Assembly: GCA_950097015.1 (NCBI GenBank)
Contig: CATNEN010000038.1
Span: 31,148,501 to 31,212,500, forward strand
Direction of reading: 5' to 3'
DNA length: 64,000 bases
DNA from: Macrostomum hystrix
Taxonomy: Eukaryota > Platyhelminthes > Macrostomidae
The stretch's first letter is position 1. Every line of letters starts with the position of its first letter. The translations under genes were made by a program, and so were the position numbers. A model generated the notes under the pieces. The model saw nothing but the letters and a program-made list of their open reading frames with translations, had not been told where the DNA came from and searched no databases. This document shows, one piece after another, positions 12,101-21,900 of this stretch.

Positions 12101-14810
12101 TGAATCACAGCTGATTCTTCAGTGAATCACAGCTGATTCTTCAGTGAATCACAGCTGATTCTTCAGTGAATCACAGATGATTCTTCAGTGAATCACAACT
12201 GATTCTTCAGTGAATCCCAGCTGATTCTTCAGTGAATCCCAACTGATTCTTCAGTAAATCCCAGCTGATTCTTCAGTGAATCACAGCTGATTCTTCAGTG
12301 AATCACAGCTGATTCTTCAGTGAATCACAGCTGATTCTTTAGTGAATCACAGCTGATTCTTCAGTGAATCACAGCTGATTCTTCAGTGAATCCGAACTGA
12401 TTCTTCAGCTGATTCTTGATAGAAGGGTGGAAGAATGTACTGAAGTACAGAGAAGCCAAAACAGTTTTTTTATAAATCACGGTGAGTGAAGCATCAAGCA
12501 ACAGCAGCAGCTCACAGCAGCTTCGGCCTCTTTAATCTGCGCCTCGCAGGCGGCAACAACGCGCCCGGCCCGTTCCAGCTTGGCCCGATCCTCTCGCCGA
12601 CGCGCCAGAGCCGACTCGGCATCGGCCTGGCAGCGGCGGAGGCGGCGTCGCTCCAGACAAGCAGAGCGCAGCGAGTCCAGCAAGGCCAGGTGGTGGCGAA
12701 GCTGTTCGCAGAGTTCAGCCAGCTCGCACTCAGCCTGAGCTGCCTGAAGGCTAGCGATGCGATCCTGGAGCATGGTGGATGCGGGGTATCAAAAAACAGT
12801 CTTGAAAAAATGTTCTTTATGATAAAAATGTCCTGAAGAGAAGAATAATATCCTGAAGGAAAGTAGAATGTCGTGAAGATTAGAATAATGTCCTAAAAGT
12901 TAGAATATTATCATGGCGAGTAAAAACGTCCCAAAATATTGAAAACGTCGCTTTAGATAGATTTAGTTAGATTCATCGCTAACCTTAGTGTCAGCCAGTC
13001 GACTGAATGCTCGCATTAGTCGCACAGACTGGCAACCGTCGGTATCGTCATCCGTCGCCACGGGCAGCTCTGACGTGCCCGAAGGCGTCTCCGTTGCGCC
13101 AAGATGAGCCAGCGAACCGGCCAGGTGATGCGCCTGCTTTGAGTACTCGCGTCGATTAGTTGCTAAACGACTGGCAGCCAAATACCAAGGTCGCAGGCTC
13201 GACTCCTGCTGCTGCAGTCGACAGTGCAATTCTTCGAACCACTGCGGGCGGCAATGGACAAAACTTAACCAACACCACTTCGCTCCTCTACCAATACCAC
13301 TGCTCTTCTACCAATACCACTGCTCTTCTACCAATACCACTGCTCTCCTACCAATACCACTGCTCTTCTACCAATACCACTGCTCTTCTACCAATACCAC
13401 TGCTCTCCTACCAATACCACTGCTCTTCTACCAATACCACTGCTCTTCTACCAATACCACTGCTCTTCTACCAATACCACTGCTCTTCTACCAATACCAC
13501 TGCTCTTCTACCAATACCACTGCTCTTCTACCAATACCACAGCTCTCTTCTACCAATACCACTACTTTCTCCTACCAATACAACTACCAATACCATCCCG
13601 CTCTTCGGCACTACGATTGCGCTTGTTTTGCAAAGCTGCAACCAAAGCACTTACCGGGTCGTCTTCTTGATCAATCTTGCCGGTTAAACTGCCGCTTCCG
13701 CTAGCCACAGCGGCTGAGAGAGCGCGAAGGGCACCTCCTAGGCCGCTGCCAGACTGACCGGCTCCCGAGCTACCCGATGGAGCGCCTGGACGCTGGATAA
13801 AATCGCGCAAGTCGGCGTCCAACCGAAGGCGCGGATGCTCGCAGCAATAAATTATAAATCTTTCTAGTTCACCACGCCTGCGCTCGAGGAACTCGTCGTC
13901 ATTGGCAACGCTGCTACCGCCGCTGCCGCCGCCGCCACCGATTTTTACTTTCGCCGCGCCGATAATCGACTTCTCAGGCCGCGGCGGAAGAACAATGCCT
14001 TCTCTAAAAGCATGTACCATAAGAGTAAAAACATGCATAACTTGTTTAATTTATACTTCTTTTACACAAATAGAATGCTCTCCGAAGTTCCGATTAAAAA
14101 TCTGACTTCTGTCGATCATTCTCTGTCTGACTTCTCTCAAGAAGCCTTTGATCTCAATCCTCCAGTCTCCTTCTGATTGGTCAGTGTCTAATCCTCCTAT
14201 AGCTATATTGAATATAGTATATTCTCGAACATCATTAATGCACAATCGGCCCATCGAACCGACAACTTCGATAGGTACAATATGTGCCCATACTGTTTAT
14301 AATATATTTACTATATTATAATATAATTATTAGAGATGGGTTTACTTAGCATATCGATCTCGGAGTCGCTCCCATAGACTAAGAAAATCTGAGAATCTGT
14401 GGGTGACGCTGCCACCGCCGCCGCTGCTATTAAATTGTGGCAGTTTGGTTGTGTGCGACACAGTGTAGATGATGTAAGCCGACATGCCTTCGCCAACTTT
14501 CTGTGGCCGTAGCACACTCACTTTCAGCGCCTCATCGTGACAGAGACTGGCTGGCTTCTGCAGGCGACAGTCGCTGGCAGGTGTCGAATCAGTAGAGTCC
14601 TATTTTGCGACGAAAGCAAATAGGAAATTAGGAAGGAATAAAAATGGAATTCTGGTTGTATTTAAAAAAATCAACAATTTCATAAGTACAACTTACTTCT
14701 GTAAATACATTTGCTGACTCAAGAGGAGCAGAGTCCAAATTTTGCAATGCTGGTAGACTATTAGTGGACAATTCTTCATTGTCTGATTCACCTGCTAGAA
14801 TATCATCCAT
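9154..14810 (-). CDS. SNX1/2-like: SNX1/SNX2-like sorting nexin (PX-BAR), six exons
   Basis: Membrane-bending PX-BAR protein of the retromer/ESCPE sorting complex on endosomes. Exons in coding order: 14697-14810 (start ATG 14810, MDDILAGESDNEE), 14346-14597, 13655-14003, 12984-13241, 12516-12764, 9154-9375 (stop 9154-9156). I checked the phases at each junction and they agree. The PX domain spans exons 2-3: VTHRFSDFLSLWERL, then GIVLPPRPEKS, then FLERRRGELERFI and RLRLDADLRDFI. The BAR part begins WFEELHCRLQQQES (compare DAWFEEKQQQFE in SNX1), continues through two Ala/Leu/Arg-rich coiled-coil exons, and ends with LLQQQQVLDAWLNFLPEARK, the conserved SNX1/2 C-terminus. Oddities: a Gly/Ser-rich insert in the PX loop and another after it, and two introns filled with tandem repeats. 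Divergently oriented to the carotenoid oxygenase 2 kb away. Confidence 0.92.
9470..12418. repeat. 22-bp minisatellite filling the last SNX intron
   Basis: About 134 head-to-tail copies of a 22-bp unit containing GATTCTTCAGTGAATC followed by ACAGCT. GATTC and GAATC are reverse complements, so each unit can fold into a 5-bp-stem hairpin, and the spacer contains the palindrome CAGCTG. Variants (CCCAACTG, ACATCAG, CACAGATG) recur in patterned blocks, indicating higher-order block duplication. It occupies nearly all of the intron between the 12516-12764 and 9154-9375 exons. Confidence 0.97.
13278..13590. repeat. 20-bp minisatellite in SNX intron 3
   Basis: About 15 copies of the 20-bp unit TGCTCTTCTACCAATACCAC with a few TCTCC variants, decaying at the right end. 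It sits in the short intron between the SNX exons 12984-13241 and 13655-14003. An open frame running through it on the plus strand is an artefact of the repeat. Confidence 0.95.
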
Positions 14811-16270
14811 ATATTGCTGGAATTTTATTGCATTTTTGTATACTAGTTTTATTTGCTATTTACAGACTAGAAACAATTGACAGATTTAGGTATCTTCAAA
14901 AAGAAGCTAATGTTTATTTTATTAGAATTATGTTTATAATTTTTTGTTTATTTGATTTACTCTTAACTGTAGACAACCAAAAGCTAAAAAATCTATCTAT
15001 TATTGTACATTAGAAATACCATAACATACTATTACCCATATCTATACAGCAAAAATGCACAATCACAATATTTCAAAGATTTTAATTAGACTGGATGCAT
15101 AAAAATCGAATATTTTTATTAATTTTGCTATAAATTCCATAATAGTTAGAATCAGACACTAAAAGCTATATTTCTATCAAATATTTTCTTGTTCATTTTA
15201 ATAATTTTACAATACTAAGCTTGCATTATCAGTCATCTTAAACCGCTGTAAAAACATTTTAACCACATTTCTTTAGTAGAAGAAATTAAAATATTTTTAA
15301 TATTTAAATAGTTCCGTACATAAAGATGCATGTAATTAGCAAGGTATACAGTTGACAAGTGGCTTCTTGTGTCACGGAGATATGTAAAAATACGAACAAA
15401 ACCGTTGTTTCTTATAAAGTATCATATTTCATAAAAAAGGCAAAAAGCCGTTAAAAAGTTTTTCTCCCTATAAAACACTTTTTTGATAGGAACAGCTAAT
15501 ATGTTTTAAATAAGGCTTTTTACTTTCGTCGCTGCTATAAATTACCTGCGAGTTATAAATTACTATTGTTTTAATGACAGTTAAACACCATAAAAACACG
15601 AACATTTTCTTATTCTGAGTAAAATTTATAATTAAGACCAACTAATGAAAACTTCGTTAAATTTTAACGGTATTTTTTCTATTAAAAAGTATATCAGTAG
15701 TCAGAAATAAATGTAGTCAGACCTACACAATTCCTACTTCTGTGTTTTGAAGTCTCTGTGTTTTGAAGTTACCCCTTTTTACTTCACATTCCTTTCTACT
15801 TCAAAATCCGACGAAACGAAAAACGCATATAATGACGTTACGAAACCTAGTAAAAACCTTAAAAGATGCGGAATCTGCTTAAATTAAACGCGAACTTTGA
15901 CTGAACCTCGGTGCAATCTAAAAGTTCCCATTCCCTTGACGCCGCTGGACGTCGGAAAATCTGCGACCGTCGGCCGACGTCGGGTTATGCAAGTGTCAAT
16001 CAAACTCTCTTAAATACTAAAAGAAAAGCCACTATTAAAAATATTTGCCATCTGCATATATACGAGCGTATCAGTCTATTCGTACTTCATTGTGCATTTT
16101 TTCGCTTCGTTGGATTTCGTCACCGTAATGTTAAAAGTTCCCAATTCCCGCTGGACGTCGGTGACGTCGGGAAAGTCGTAAAATATGTTTACAGTCTTGT
16201 AGCTAAAAATCTGACCAAAATATTATTATTATTTGCTTGAGGCTCCAGCAAAACGCTACAAGTCACTGAA
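14811..16270. other. Divergent intergenic region
   Basis: AT-rich spacer between the SNX-like and carotenoid oxygenase starts. It presumably holds both promoters and any 5' non-coding SNX exon (acceptor ATTCCAG lies just before the SNX ATG). A GC-richer motif (AAGTTCCC...CGCTGGACGTCGG) occurs twice, near 15923 and 16134. I see no gene. Confidence 0.5.
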
Positions 16271-16297
16271 AATCGGACTGTTTAAAGGGTATACGCG

Positions 16298-16343
16298 CAG
16301 GGACCAATAAAACAACTATTTAAGGTTGTTTTAGTTGTCCCTG
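16298..16343. repeat. Short inverted repeat (hairpin)
   Basis: Arms CAGGGACCAATAAAACAAC (16298-16316) and GTTGTTTTAGTTGTCCCTG (16325-16343) pair at 17 of 19 positions around an 8-base loop. Weaker complementarity extends outward (GGACTGTTTAAA against CGTCTAAAGTCC). Confidence 0.7.
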
Positions 16344-16729
16344 GGTAAACGTCTAAAGTCCGAAGTTGTTTTGACTAGAATTTAACGAGCGAATCTTTTG
16401 GTCTCTTTTATAACCTGCAAGTTTGTTTGCGGCGCAAATAGTAATGCTCTTAGCGAACTTTTAATGAAGAAAATATTGCAGGTCGGTTCTTGTTGCACTT
16501 TAAATGAAATGCAAATGGCCTTGTGCTTTGTATCAGATAGCAATTCTATTCTAGCTAGAGCCACATGCGCAGTCCTGTCAGCGTCGCAATGATAAGAGAG
16601 GACTGGGGCAGGAAATGTACATTCATGTACAGATAGATGTACAGTGAAAAGCGGGGAGTGTGGAGAGAGGAGAGAAAGAATAGAGGGGTGTGCGGAAATG
16701 ACAGACTGTTGGGGACTTGCTGGGGTCGG

Positions 16730-16736
16730 TATAAAA
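16730..16736 (+). promoter_or_regulatory. TATA box of the carotenoid oxygenase gene
   Basis: TATAAAA, 110 bp upstream of the ATG, placing a transcription start near 16760. Confidence 0.65.
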
Positions 16737-16845
16737 CATCCAGTCCAGTTGTGAGGAGGGCATTAATCAACCGCAGCAGTTTGAAACAACTCAAATTCAG
16801 CACTGCATAAAGCCTCAATTCACACAATAATTTCTCAATTCTAAA

Positions 16846-18486
16846 ATGTCTGTCGAACACTCTGAGGCAGATCAGACTTCAAAAACTCACGCCGCCAGTA
16901 AGCTTGGCGCAGCTTTGTTTGTGTCGGCAACCAAGGAAAACACGACGCCAGTTAAAGGAGTCGTCCGAGACGGTGGTTCCGTGCCTACCTGGCTGAATGG
17001 CTGCCTCATTCGCAACGGACCCGGTCTGTTTGAGGTGGGGGACACCCAGTATCGACATTACTTCGATGGGCTGGCGCTGCTGCGGAAGTTCAGCATTGCG
17101 AATGGCCAGGTCGAGTTCACAAGCCAGTTTCTCAGATCGGACAGTTTCACTACAAATATGGCCTACAAGCGCATTGTTGTCAGCGAATTCGGAACTAGAA
17201 CTTTTCCCGATCCGTGCAAATCGTGGTTGGGACGCTTCGCTTCATATTTCTGGAGTAGCGAGGAGGAGGCGAAGCTCAACTCGATGGTGACAGACAACAC
17301 TCTGGTAAACGTCTTCCCCATTGGGGATCAGGTTTTTGCGGCCACTGAGACCAACCTGCTCAACCGAATCGATCCTAGGACCTTGGACCGTCTGGAGAAG
17401 ATCGATTTGAATCGGATCATTCCGATCAACACTATCACCGCTCACCCGCACATTGAGGCTGATGGCAGCTTGCTAAACATTGGCACGCATTACCGCGACC
17501 AAGGCGGTCCAAAGTACATTGTGGCGCGCATCCCACCAGGAGGTGTAGATCACGCCGAGGTCGTCGCTAAAATACCCGCGAGGTGGCGCTGGAGCCCTGC
17601 TTATTTTCACAGCTTCGCTCTGACTAAGAATTATCTCATCCTGGTTGAGTCACCGCTGGTCTTGAGCGTCCCTAGACTAATTGCCGCTAGCACTCTGGGC
17701 CTCTCCTACGACGGCTGCCTGACATGGTATGGCGGCGAGGGCTCGCTGCTACACGTCGTGTCTCGCTCAGATGGTCAGCTAGTGCAGACATTCACTGCCG
17801 ACGACTTCTTCACTTTTCATCACATGAACGCTTACGAGGTGGAAACTGAAAGTGGAGCTGGCGTCACGGAGATCGTAATGGACCTCAGCGCCTACAAGTC
17901 AGGCGACATCATGAAGCGACTGTCGCTGAAGGAGATGCAGCAGCTGAGCGAGCTGCCAAAAACGGACCTGACGCTGCGCCGATACCACATGCAACTTGGC
18001 AGCACCGAGAAAGTTGGGTTCAAGGAGCCCGCAGGTCGACTGGCAATCGAGTTTCCTCAGATCAACTACCGGTACAATGGCCTGCCATACCGTTACGGCT
18101 ACGGTGTTGGCAACTGTATTCTGTCTCCTGACGCCACCGGAAGCGCACAGCGAAACTCCAGCATCATCAAGCTGGACTGGCAGACTGAGCAGGTTTTGCA
18201 CTGGCAGGCGCCCGGCTGCGAGCCTTCTGAAGCTTTGTTTGTCGAGCATCCGGAGCGCTTGAGCGAAGACCACGGCCTTCTGCTCGCCTCTGTAATCGGC
18301 ATTGAGGACCGCAGAACGCTTTTTCTGGTGATCCTGGACGCCAGGACCATGGCTGAGGTAGCCAAGGTCGACTTCGAAGGCGTTTCTGTTCCGACTGGCT
18401 TCCACGGAATGTTTTTCTCCGAGGAGCAGCTGCTCAAGGCGGATGCCGCAGCCAAGGCGAAGGCGACCAAGGAAGAATCGAAGTGA
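16846..18486 (+). CDS. Carotenoid cleavage oxygenase (BCO/NinaB/RPE65 family), intronless
   Basis: 546-residue non-haem iron enzyme predicted to cleave a carotenoid or apocarotenoid polyene, or to isomerise retinoids like its RPE65 relatives. The four iron-binding histidines of the family are all in context: TAHPHIEADG (about residue 200), YFHSFALT (about 255), FTFHHMNAYE (about 325) and TGFHGMFF (about 520). N-terminal hallmarks are WLNGCLIRNGPGLFEVG and YRHYFDGLALL, followed by IVVSEFGTRTFPDPCK. Length is typical of animal members (about 520-550). There is no signal peptide; the C-terminus is a Lys/Ala-rich tail. The start is the first Met after the TATA box and gives normal spacing to PTWLNG. 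Unlike every long neighbour it lacks introns. Which substrate and which subfamily (BCO1, BCO2 or NinaB-like) cannot be told from this sequence. Confidence 0.95.
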   Translation: MSVEHSEADQTSKTHAASKLGAALFVSATKENTTPVKGVVRDGGSVPTWLNGCLIRNGPGLFEVGDTQYRHYFDGLALLRKFSIANGQVEFTSQFLRSDSFTTNMAYKRIVVSEFGTRTFPDPCKSWLGRFASYFWSSEEEAKLNSMVTDNTLVNVFPIGDQVFAATETNLLNRIDPRTLDRLEKIDLNRIIPINTITAHPHIEADGSLLNIGTHYRDQGGPKYIVARIPPGGVDHAEVVAKIPARWRWSPAYFHSFALTKNYLILVESPLVLSVPRLIAASTLGLSYDGCLTWYGGEGSLLHVVSRSDGQLVQTFTADDFFTFHHMNAYEVETESGAGVTEIVMDLSAYKSGDIMKRLSLKEMQQLSELPKTDLTLRRYHMQLGSTEKVGFKEPAGRLAIEFPQINYRYNGLPYRYGYGVGNCILSPDATGSAQRNSSIIKLDWQTEQVLHWQAPGCEPSEALFVEHPERLSEDHGLLLASVIGIEDRRTLFLVILDARTMAEVAKVDFEGVSVPTGFHGMFFSEEQLLKADAAAKAKATKEESK

Positions 18487-18990
18487 ACTTCCGTCTGGCC
18501 AGAGCGTAGTTGTTTTTTATTGATTGTTTAGCTGCTCACTCACGACAAGGCGTCAGAAGAACTTGTGTGATCTCCTTTGACTTGCGCTGAACAGACCACT
18601 TTAAGACTTTGTATCACGTCTAATTGTACTTGGATACGGGTTCCTCTATAATAGCCACCTTTTTTAGAATGTCATCAAGCTTGAAAGCTAGATTTAGAAA
18701 GTACGAGCTACAAAGAATTTTTTTCGAAAAATATTTTTGGAAACTGAAAACCCTTAATTTTCAGGGTTTTTTTCTAAATTTTTATTCCAGAAAATGTAAA
18801 ATCTTACTACGGTGAAAACAGTTTTTCGTTATACCAAAAATATATTGTTTCTACTTCTACTTAAAAATGTCTACTCAGAAAATTTACAGCTACCATTACA
18901 CAACAAAATCTAATGGAGCAGACAAGATCTCAAGTTATTTAGCGCTTTTGTTTAATTAAACCATGATTCAGGACGTTTAAGGTAATTCTT
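18487..18990. other. 3' flanks of convergent genes
   Basis: Spacer between the oxygenase stop and the stop of the minus-strand FN3-like gene. No AATAAA is obvious near the oxygenase stop. Confidence 0.5.
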
Positions 18991-21900
18991 CTAGACAATT
19001 ATTTCTTGGTAGATGAAATTGGCTAGGCCAGCCTCATTAACCGCCGTGATTCGCATGAAAAGTCTTTGCTGACTTGGATCGATGGCCTTCAGCACCAGAC
19101 TGTGCTGATTGGTCGCGTACCACTTGTAAACATCGCCTTTGGATGGCGCCGTCTCGACGTTCACCTCGAAGGTGAGCGCGCTGCTGGATTCGAAGACGCC
19201 AAGCCAGTCAATTTTAAGCTGACGCCTGTCCGGGTTGAAGCTCACCTGCCATCGCTTTCCTGCAGTGTTGACAGTATTTTGGGTTGGTCAAGGCTGGGGA
19301 CTTTAATTTGCTAACTAAAAAACAACATACTATGGAACGAAGGACTTTGCTGTGACAGAGCCAAGCGTTAAATAGCTCTATATGAAATACACTCAATGAA
19401 TCACTCATTGGAAATCGCTCAATCGTTCACCAAAAATCACTCACTACGAAGCTGAAATCGTAAAGACATGCTAAAGCAAACTCAACTCACCCGTAAGCGC
19501 AGGAGGTTCTGCATCGACGCGGAACTCCTGTGAAGCTGTCTCGCTCCGCTTACCCAGCAAATTCACTGCGCGCACCTCGACACGATAGCGTTTGCCAGAG
19601 CCCAGTGACAAGCGGCTGAGGTGTACGGCCTGGACTGTCGACCCAACAGCGCTCAGCCAGTCGCGAGCTACTCGGTGTTGCTCGACGTCCAGCAGGCGAA
19701 TCTCGTAGCCGGCTAGCTCGATTTGGTCTTTGAAGCCGCGCCAACTAAACAGAAACTCAGAAGAGCTCCCTACGAAGTTGCCGATTGGTTGAAACGGCGA
19801 AACAACAGGGCTATAGACACTGAGCTTTGCTTCTCTGGCGTCGGGGGTACCGTTGTAGATTAGCACTCCAAGTGACACCCTGTGTTAGTAACACCGTGTT
19901 AAGGGTAAAGTGAAAGCTGTGCATGTCAATGGCGGGTTAATAATAATAGTCAAGGGAGGGGACACAAGTTCTTCTGATGTCTTTAAGAGTAAGTAAGTTA
20001 GGCAATCATTGCGCGTGTATTTATATATGCACAGAAAACGCGAGAGATTGAGATTGAGGGGCCTTGGGATGTGCGAAAAGTGGACGAGACTTCACAACCC
20101 CCCGGCTTAGCGAGCCCGCTGGCTTGGTACCAACCCGAGACTGAGGTTGAGGGATTTTGGTGCAATCGCGGCTGCACTGGAGCAGGCTGGTTGCGTGTTT
20201 ACTGCCATAATATTATAATAACTAGACCTGCAGCCAGCGTAGTTACCATAGGCGTCAATTGCAAGGAGGCAGAATCCTGAGCACACACGCACACAGATAA
20301 CGTACGCAGGTATCTTCTATCCGCGGCTGCGCCCGAATTTAATGTGGCCTCGCCGCGAGATCTAGCTCAGGGATCTTAGTGCGAGAGGCAAACGCTCTAA
20401 CCACGAAGTAGTACACCCCTATTCACCAATCAGCAATGTAGGCCGAAATGTTTCTCCATAAACTCAGCTTTCGGTGTATACCGACCATCTACACTTTCAA
20501 CGACGCAATTCCTACAGTTTCACCAAATTTCACCAAAAAGTACTTTTAAAAAGCTGACCTAACTGCCCATAGACCTGCCGCATTGCCGCATCTAACTGTG
20601 CTGATAACCCGCTGACCAATGAGATTCTCTGGCTTGGCCATCGTCCTTGTCGCGGTGAACTGGCCGTCAGGAATGCGTTCGTAAGCAGCTAAGTTACAGG
20701 CACCCGGCGCGGAGCCGCAGCACCAGTAGCAGCCGCCGGTGAGACCCGACTCTGGATCGCTGGCTGCGAATTTCACCGTCAGTTCTGCTGCGCTCTCCTG
20801 CAAAGCATCCAAAATATGACATTATATACGGCCGAGAGGTCAAGCAAAGGTTTGAACACGACACTAGCTTGGGTGGGACTGGCGCCCCTCGGGGAAGACC
20901 ACGGGAGTATTTCAAATAACGCTGCCCCCTTCTCGATAACTCCCAAACCGAATGAACTAAGTTTCAAAGTCATCCGACGTCAGCATCGTCGAGTTATTCA
21001 CAGATTCTTGCCGAAGACTAACATTAGCCTGTATAGTCCTCTATGGCGAATCCATATGGAATCAATAATTAAATTAAATATGTATAATATATCGTATAAC
21101 TCGTAGTTAAAATATTAAATTTTGTGAGCATAAAAACTATGAGCAGATTATGGAAGTTGTGAGACTGAAAAGAGCGGAAAATTTGAAGCCCTTATTCTGG
21201 TTGCTTTGGCGATTGGCAGAATATTTTTAGCGATACAGAAAAAGAAAAATGTGGTATTGAAATAGCCCGTGGTTTTTCCATTGCTAAGTAGGGCGCGTAT
21301 CTGTGCATCTATCTATCATCGCGACACATGCGCTCCTTGTCAATCAGATTTTACCCGTAGTCCCATGAGTCCATCGTCCAGTACGAAGTCAATAACTGGC
21401 GGAGTGAGGTCCACCAAGCGAGGCTGCGAATGGAACATACGGGTCAGGCCAGCACCGTTGACTGCTAGCACCGACACGTGAACGTTGCTGCCGTGAGTGA
21501 GCCCCACCTCAGCCTGCGCTTCAGCTGCCGGGCCTAGGTAGGTGAACGGCAGCAGCTGGGTGCCACCGCGCACGGTTCCGATGGCCCAGTGGACGGAGCC
21601 GATGCCGCTCTCGAGGTCCAGCAGGTCCCAGCTGGCGTGGACAAAACCGCTATCACGAGCAGCAACGGTGTCCACGTGAATTGGATTGTCCGTGAAGTTT
21701 TTTGCTGATGATTCCGTATCGATCAGGTGTATGGATACACTATCGATGGCTGCAATGTTTTTACACGGGACTATTTTTATAACTACAAATTTAAAACCGC
21801 ATGCAAAGGTATTGAAAATACTTTTACCTAGCCCTGTGTGATAAGACAGCGATTCAACGCTTATTTTTGACTCAGTTGAACTAGCCGTGAAGTAAAACAC

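Noticed and set aside
9470-12418. CRISPR-like periodic repeat array
   Set aside because: The repeats are contiguous 22-bp units without unique spacers, in a eukaryotic intron; a minisatellite. The same holds for the 20-, 29-, 43- and 47-bp arrays.
13160-13687. 175-codon plus-strand open frame (Leu/Pro/Tyr/Ser repeats)
   Set aside because: It reads through the 20-bp minisatellite and antisense to SNX exons; there is no independent coding evidence.
14051-14254. 67-codon frame between SNX exons
   Set aside because: Lies in an intron; the flanking exons join in correct phase without it, and it does not resemble PX sequence.
15911-16240. 109-codon open frame upstream of the oxygenase
   Set aside because: No domain, no conserved pattern; contains an imperfectly duplicated motif and AT-rich filler.
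17899-18470. Antisense and alternate frames in the oxygenase gene
   Set aside because: Shadows of a GC-rich single-exon gene.
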